Shown: positions 59,532-64,000 of the stretch, piece by piece
Numbering within the stretch: position 1 is the first letter of the stretch
Layout: each line of letters starts with the position of its first letter
Notes under the pieces: generated by a model
Told to the model about the DNA's origin: nothing
The model's database searches: none
What the model saw: the letters and a program-made list of their open reading frames with translations, nothing else
Translations under genes and position numbers: made by a program
Assembly: GCF_043196875.1 (NCBI RefSeq)
Contig: NZ_JBEBMX010000001.1
Location: forward strand, 930,001-994,000
Direction: 5' to 3'
Length of the DNA stretch: 64,000 nt
Source: Saccharospirillum sp043196875
Lineage (GTDB): Bacteria; Pseudomonadota; Gammaproteobacteria; Pseudomonadales; Natronospirillaceae

Positions 59532-61868
59532 ATGAATAAACTGATACCGTCTTTCAGTACGCGACAGTTGTTGACCACAGTGATACCGCTGATCTTGTTG
59601 GTGATCATCGGCTTTGCGCTGGTTGGTTCGGTATCCGGGTTCAGTGCCCGGATGGAAGCGGCGGCCTTTCGCAATGACCTGATTTCGAGTGGTGCATCAC
59701 TTGATACTCTGGCAGAAAAGCGGATCAATAATATTTTAAAGGCGCAACTCTATCGTCGCGATCAGGTTCCTTTTAGTGTTTCCGAGCTACGGAAAGATCT
59801 GAACGAATTGGAGCTCGAGATCAATGACCGTATGGCGCATTTGGTTGTCGATGCCCAAGAACTCAATGTGTTAATTCCCGCTTCGTTACCCGGACTGGTT
59901 GAGCGCTTTGTGGAGGATACCAGTGCGGCAGTTGGCCGCCAGCTGAGTGTTGCTGAGCTGGAAGAGTTGGAAGCCGCCTTTGTTCAGATTGACCAACAGC
60001 TAACTGCGTTAGTCGAGCAGCAGGAAGATGTTATGACTGGGGCGAACCTGATTCGCCAGGTAACCATTCAGCTGATTATCGCGGGTGTCATTATGTTGCT
60101 CGCGCTGATGTTTTCAATCTGGGGGTTCCGCAATTTGCGCAATAACCTGGGTACCGAGCCGGACCAGTTGCGCGGCATAATGCAGGCTATTCAAAGTGGG
60201 TATAAAGACATTGATATCCCGGACAAAGTTAAATCTGGCAGTGTCTTAGAGTCGGTTGTAGCGATGCACCGAACTTTGCGTGAAAGTCTGGCCAACGCAG
60301 TGTCCGATGCGCGCATCCGTAAAGCCATGGATGTCACCAGCACCAATGTCATGATTGCAGATGTCGACCGCAATGTGGTTTACGTCAACGAAGCGGTGTC
60401 GGAAATGATGCACCGGGTTGAAGCCGATCTGCGTAAAGAATTACCGCAGTTTTCGGCCGATAACATTGTTGGTGGCAACATCGATCGCTTTCATAAAAAC
60501 CCGCAGCATCAGATCAGTATGCTGGACCGTCTGACCGATACCTACATCACCGAGATTCAGGTGGGTAAGTTAACCTTTGAGCTGCAGGCCACACCGATCT
60601 TTGATCCTGAGACTAACCAGCGGCTGGGTACTATTGTCGAATGGAAGGATCGTACTGAGCAGGCCTGGACTGAGCGCGAAGTTACTCGCATCGTGGAAGG
60701 CGCAGCCAATGGTGATTTCAGTTTGTCGATGGATGTCGAGGGGCGTAGCGGTTTCTTCCGCACCTTGGGCGAAGCCATTAATGAATTGGTCACTGTCGCT
60801 AATGACGCCCTGACGACCGTCAACGGTGCCTTAGAGAAGATGGCCGAAGGCAACCTGACTACTCGTATTACCACCGAATTTGGCGGCAGCTTTGGCGATC
60901 TGCGCAACTACTGCAACAAGACCGCAGAAAACCTCGATTCCATGCTGATTCAGATCAGTGAGGCAGTGGCGACCATTCAAACCGCTTCGGCGGAAATTGC
61001 TCAGGGTAACAGCGACCTGAGTAATCGCACTGAACAGCAGGCGTCGAATCTGGAAGAGACGGCGTCGAGCATGGAGCAACTCAGTTCCACCGTGCGCTCG
61101 AATTCCGACAACGCCCAGCAGGCCAATCGTCTGGCCGAACAGGCCTCAGAAGTGGCGAATCAGGGCGGCGATCTGATCGGTCAGGTGGTGACCATGATGG
61201 AAGCCATTAACGCCTCAGCGCAGAAAATTTCCGAGATCATTGGCGTGATCGATGGCATCGCTTTCCAGACCAATATTCTGGCCTTGAATGCGGCCGTCGA
61301 AGCAGCGCGTGCCGGCGAACAGGGACGGGGCTTTGCGGTCGTGGCATCGGAAGTTCGCTCGCTGGCGCAACGTTCGGCGAATGCCGCGAAAGATATTAAG
61401 GCGTTGATTTCGGACTCTGTCGAGAAGATCGAAGACGGCAACGTTCTGGTGAATCGCTCTGGTGAGACGATGGACGAAATCGTCAAGTCGATCAAACGTG
61501 TCAACGACATCATGGGCGAAATTGCCGCCGCATCGGCCGAGCAAAGCAGCGGTATTTCCGAAGTCAGTACGGCGGTGAGTCAGATGGATGAAATGACTCA
61601 GCAAAACGCCGCCCTGGTAGAGGAAACCGCAGCGGCGTCGGAAAACCTTCAGGCGCAGGCCGATACCCTGGTCCGAAACCTGTCCCAGTTTGAGCTGAGT
61701 CGAAAAATGCAGGCCCGGGTTGCCCCCAGAACCGAAGAACGTGAATCGAAGGCGACGAATATTGCCCCCATTCGTTCGACCTCGGCAAAGCGTTCACCGG
61801 TCAGTAAGCCGGCAGGATCGGTGGTTCCGCTGCCGGAAAGCGACGACGATGACTGGGAGTCTTTTTAA
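59532..61868 (+). CDS. Methyl-accepting chemotaxis protein with PAS domain and C-terminal CheR tether
   Basis: A 778-aa transducer. Membrane helices at about 12-34 and 178-200 bracket a helical periplasmic domain. A PAS domain follows (about 265-385; STNVMIADVDRNVVYVNEAV and TPIFDPETNQRLGTIVEWKD), then HAMP-like coils and the signalling domain with tip GIAFQTNILALNAAVEAARA. The last five residues, DWESF, match the NWETF-type CheR-binding pentapeptide, found on receptors with a dedicated methyltransferase; cheR is next. Ligand unknown. Confidence 0.93.
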   Translation: MNKLIPSFSTRQLLTTVIPLILLVIIGFALVGSVSGFSARMEAAAFRNDLISSGASLDTLAEKRINNILKAQLYRRDQVPFSVSELRKDLNELELEINDRMAHLVVDAQELNVLIPASLPGLVERFVEDTSAAVGRQLSVAELEELEAAFVQIDQQLTALVEQQEDVMTGANLIRQVTIQLIIAGVIMLLALMFSIWGFRNLRNNLGTEPDQLRGIMQAIQSGYKDIDIPDKVKSGSVLESVVAMHRTLRESLANAVSDARIRKAMDVTSTNVMIADVDRNVVYVNEAVSEMMHRVEADLRKELPQFSADNIVGGNIDRFHKNPQHQISMLDRLTDTYITEIQVGKLTFELQATPIFDPETNQRLGTIVEWKDRTEQAWTEREVTRIVEGAANGDFSLSMDVEGRSGFFRTLGEAINELVTVANDALTTVNGALEKMAEGNLTTRITTEFGGSFGDLRNYCNKTAENLDSMLIQISEAVATIQTASAEIAQGNSDLSNRTEQQASNLEETASSMEQLSSTVRSNSDNAQQANRLAEQASEVANQGGDLIGQVVTMMEAINASAQKISEIIGVIDGIAFQTNILALNAAVEAARAGEQGRGFAVVASEVRSLAQRSANAAKDIKALISDSVEKIEDGNVLVNRSGETMDEIVKSIKRVNDIMGEIAAASAEQSSGISEVSTAVSQMDEMTQQNAALVEETAAASENLQAQADTLVRNLSQFELSRKMQARVAPRTEERESKATNIAPIRSTSAKRSPVSKPAGSVVPLPESDDDDWESF

Positions 61869-61874
61869 ACCATC

Positions 61875-62702
61875 ATGACGGTCGACAAGGAATGGGAATT
61901 TAACTACGACGAAGCGGATTTCGAGGCCATTCGCAAACGGATTTTTCAGGCGGCCGGCATCAAATTAGGCGATAGCAAACGTCAGATGGTGTACAGCCGT
62001 ATCGTGCGCCGTCTGCGCTTGCTGAATCTGAACAGCTTCCACCAGTACCTGAGTTTTTTGGATCAACATCCCGATGAAATTGAGCTGTTCATCAATGCCT
62101 TGACGACGAATCTGACGTCTTTTTTTCGCGAGCCGCATCACTTTCAGGCGCTGGCGGGCATGCTGACGGAGCGCCATCGTCAAGGCAAGCCGATCCGCAT
62201 CTGGTGCGCCGCTGCCAGTACCGGAGAGGAGCCTTATTCCATCGCCATGACAGCCTGCCAGACGTTTAAAAGTCTGACTCCGCCGGTACAGATTCTGGCA
62301 ACTGATATCGACAGCCAGGTATTAGCAACGGCGCGCCTTGGAACCTATGCCGAGAACCGGGTTAAGGACCTGGATATCGGCCTGAAAAAATCCTATTTAC
62401 TGAAGGGCAAAGGCGAGCGTCAGGGACTGGTGAAGGTGCGCCCGGAACTGAGTCGGCTGATTCGTTTCGAACGGCTGAATCTGCTCGATAGCAACTGGCG
62501 TGTGGAAGCGGATTTAGATGTGATTTTCTGTCGCAATGTGATGATTTATTTCGATAAACCCACGCAACTTAAACTGCTCGATCGCATGGTGCCCTTGTTG
62601 GCCAAAGACGGTTACTACGTGGCCGGACATTCAGAAACCATTGACCGTGAATATCGTGCTCTGCGTTTGGTCGGGAAGACCATTTATCAGCGGCAAGCCT
62701 AG
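61875..62702 (+). CDS. cheR: Chemoreceptor glutamate methyltransferase CheR
   Basis: A SAM-dependent O-methyltransferase for receptor glutamates, 275 aa: an N-terminal helical domain (KRQMVYSRIVRRLRLLNLNS), the SAM-binding WCAAASTGEEPYSIAMTACQ, and DVIFCRNVMIYFDKPTQLKL. It follows the receptor after 6 bp. With the pentapeptide-bearing receptor, a tethering pair is likely. Confidence 0.96.
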   Translation: MTVDKEWEFNYDEADFEAIRKRIFQAAGIKLGDSKRQMVYSRIVRRLRLLNLNSFHQYLSFLDQHPDEIELFINALTTNLTSFFREPHHFQALAGMLTERHRQGKPIRIWCAAASTGEEPYSIAMTACQTFKSLTPPVQILATDIDSQVLATARLGTYAENRVKDLDIGLKKSYLLKGKGERQGLVKVRPELSRLIRFERLNLLDSNWRVEADLDVIFCRNVMIYFDKPTQLKLLDRMVPLLAKDGYYVAGHSETIDREYRALRLVGKTIYQRQA

Positions 62703-62710
62703 GAGGCCGA

Positions 62711-63361
62711 GTGAGTTACGACGACGGACAAAGCTATAGCGGTCAGTCCCAACCGCACCACAATGTTGAGCTGGCCCCCAATCGTTATTATGACCGCTAC
62801 TTTCAACGCGAAGCGGTCAAAATTCTGCCCGGTGAATATTATGTTGCGCAGCCGGGCAAGTTGATTGTTACCGTCCTCGGTTCCTGCGTCGCAGCCTGTA
62901 TTCGCGATACTCAGCTGGGTATTGCGGGCATGAATCATTTTCTGCTTCCGGCGGATGAAACCTCTGAATCTTTAACGTCCTACAAGTCCGCGCGTTATGG
63001 TGCTTATGCGATGGAGTTGGTGATCAATGAGCTGATCAAAATGGGTGCCAGCCGCAAGCATCTGGAAGCTAAAGTCTTTGGTGGTGGCAATGTGCTGGCA
63101 GCTATTACCAGTCAGAGCGTGGGGCAGAAAAATTCCGATTTTGTATTGAAGTATTTAGCGGATGAAAACATCCCGGTTAAGGCCCAGGATTTACTCTCGC
63201 CATTTCCGCGTAAGGTGTATTTCTTTACCGAGTCGGGTCAGGTGTTGGTGAAAAAACTGAAACAGATGCATAACGACACCATCCTTAAACGAGAGGATCA
63301 GTATCTGCATCGTCTTAACGATGAGCGACCAGAAGGTGACATTGAGCTGTTTGATATCTGA
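62711..63361 (+). CDS. cheD: Chemoreceptor glutamine deamidase CheD
   Basis: Deamidates receptor glutamines to glutamates. The 216-aa protein has the catalytic Cys59 in VTVLGSCVAACIRD and His76 in GMNHFLLP, and GGGNVL in the core. About 45 N-terminal residues (Ser/Gln/Tyr-rich) precede the fold, more than in the compact 157-aa type. The start is GTG with GGAGG just upstream. It lies between cheR and cheB. Confidence 0.94.
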   Translation: MSYDDGQSYSGQSQPHHNVELAPNRYYDRYFQREAVKILPGEYYVAQPGKLIVTVLGSCVAACIRDTQLGIAGMNHFLLPADETSESLTSYKSARYGAYAMELVINELIKMGASRKHLEAKVFGGGNVLAAITSQSVGQKNSDFVLKYLADENIPVKAQDLLSPFPRKVYFFTESGQVLVKKLKQMHNDTILKREDQYLHRLNDERPEGDIELFDI

Positions 63362-63391
63362 TCGGTTTTTTTATCAGAATAAGGAAACGAT

Positions 63392-64000
63392 GTGATAAAA
63401 GTTTTGATCATCGACGACTCTGCGTTAATTCGTCAGGTGCTGACTGAGTTGATCAATCGCGCACCGGATCTGACGGTGGTCGGTGCGGTTGGCGATGCTT
63501 ATGCCGCCCGTGATTTTATCCGCCGGTCACCGCCGGATGTGCTGACGCTTGATATCGAAATGCCGCGCATGGATGGCCTGACGTTCCTGCAAAAACTGAT
63601 GAAAGGCCATCCGATGCCAGTGGTCATGGTGTCGACACTGACCGAAAGTGGCGCCGAGGCTACCTTGCAGGCGCTGGACCTGGGTGCGGTGGATTATATC
63701 GCCAAACCCAAGCTCGATGTGCGTCGGGAGCTGGTCGACTATGAGACGACTATTCACGAAAAACTGCGCGCCGCTGCCGCCGTTAAGCAGTTTCGCGCGA
63801 CGCAACAAAGGGTCACGCAACCGATCCAGGCGCTTGGCATCAGTACCGAACATATTCTGGCGATTGGCGCCTCAACCGGTGGCACCGAGGCGATTAAATC
63901 GGTATTGAGTGCTCTGCCGGCGGATTCCCCTGGCATGGTCATTACCCAGCATATGCCGCCGGGTTTCACCCGCACCTTCGCGGCGCGGCTGGATCGCAAC
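63392..64000 (+). CDS. cheB: Chemotaxis methylesterase/response regulator CheB, partial
   Basis: The reading frame runs from GTG 63392 (AAGGAA upstream) to the right edge, 203 codons, so the gene is cut. An N-terminal receiver has LIIDDSALIRQVLTE and Asp in LTLDIEMPRMDG. The C-terminal methylesterase begins with the catalytic Ser in AIGASTGGTEAI and the His in ITQHMPPGFTRTFA. The final catalytic Asp lies outside the window. It closes the cheR-cheD-cheB adaptation set. Confidence 0.95.
   Translation, partial: MIKVLIIDDSALIRQVLTELINRAPDLTVVGAVGDAYAARDFIRRSPPDVLTLDIEMPRMDGLTFLQKLMKGHPMPVVMVSTLTESGAEATLQALDLGAVDYIAKPKLDVRRELVDYETTIHEKLRAAAAVKQFRATQQRVTQPIQALGISTEHILAIGASTGGTEAIKSVLSALPADSPGMVITQHMPPGFTRTFAARLDRN

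Overview
The window is a gene-dense chromosomal stretch of a Gammaproteobacterium. GC is roughly in the mid-to-high fifties by eye, apart from a lower-GC patch near 42.7-43.2 kb. Gene content and order (ubiE-ubiJ-ubiB-hisE-tatABC, algQ/algP neighbourhood, ppx/ppk1 convergent pair, a che2-like chemotaxis cluster) point to the Pseudomonas/Oceanospirillales side of the class, plausibly a marine, motile heterotroph of the Saccharospirillum/Reinekea/Marinobacter kind. No rRNA, tRNA, CRISPR array, insertion sequence or prophage was seen, so the genus cannot be fixed from this window.

Layout. 0-12.6 kb: DNA repair and core metabolism (mutM, pdxH, a DAO-family FAD oxidoreductase, a kynureninase-like PLP enzyme, a PagL-type lipid A deacylase, the selenium pair selD-mnmH, tex, gshA). 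12.7-19.7 kb: a stationary-phase/regulator block (rmf, a FliL-like protein, rsd/algQ, a WD40-like lipoprotein, a ParA ATPase, an AlgP/histone H1-like protein, a TIGR02444 protein, the ABC-F factor YheS). 19.9-28.9 kb: a stand-alone ClpP-like protease, a mosaic hairpin repeat abutting rho, trxA, hemB, the ubiquinone genes, hisE and the Tat export genes. 29-34.7 kb: a Gfo/Idh/MocA oxidoreductase, then a GntR-controlled TRAP transporter plus gluconokinase with two palindromic operators over the transporter promoter. 34.7-41.3 kb: an AEC carrier, an LCAT-like lipase lipoprotein, a zinc-uptake-like cluster (DUF2946, ZrgA-like, ABC ATPase, permease, DUF3299) and a YbiI-type zinc finger protein. 41.3-45 kb: an ECF sigma factor of the DGPF/YCII-linked type with two YCII proteins, interrupted by a GNAT and a DUF695 gene. 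45-52.7 kb: a DUF1127 gene with a possible upstream micro-ORF, a gamma carbonic anhydrase, ppx, ppk1, hpt, folA, a glyoxalase-fold protein and a 1-Cys peroxiredoxin. 53.5-64 kb: a chemosensory operon that runs off the right edge in cheB.

How genes work together. The che cluster encodes a full signalling array (two receptors, CheA, CheW, CheY, CheR, CheD, CheB) in the order of the P. aeruginosa che2 cluster. A STAS protein and a REC-SpoIIE phosphatase-HATPase protein sit between the first receptor and cheY, which suggests a partner-switching output wired into the pathway. The CheA linker carries four regularly spaced G[FY]GFF[DE][DE] motifs where a P2 domain is normally expected. These two points are the most promising candidates for under-described biology. 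The sugar-acid cluster looks like gluconate uptake and phosphorylation under GntR repression. selD-mnmH indicates selenouridine tRNA modification. The zrg-like genes suggest zinc handling.

Regulatory DNA that can be supported includes sigma-70-type promoters for rho, rsd, trxA and the TRAP operon, several intrinsic terminators, and two complex inverted-repeat elements (1669-1764 and 20597-20819). All functional assignments come from reading sequence motifs and remembered family features; no database search was run.
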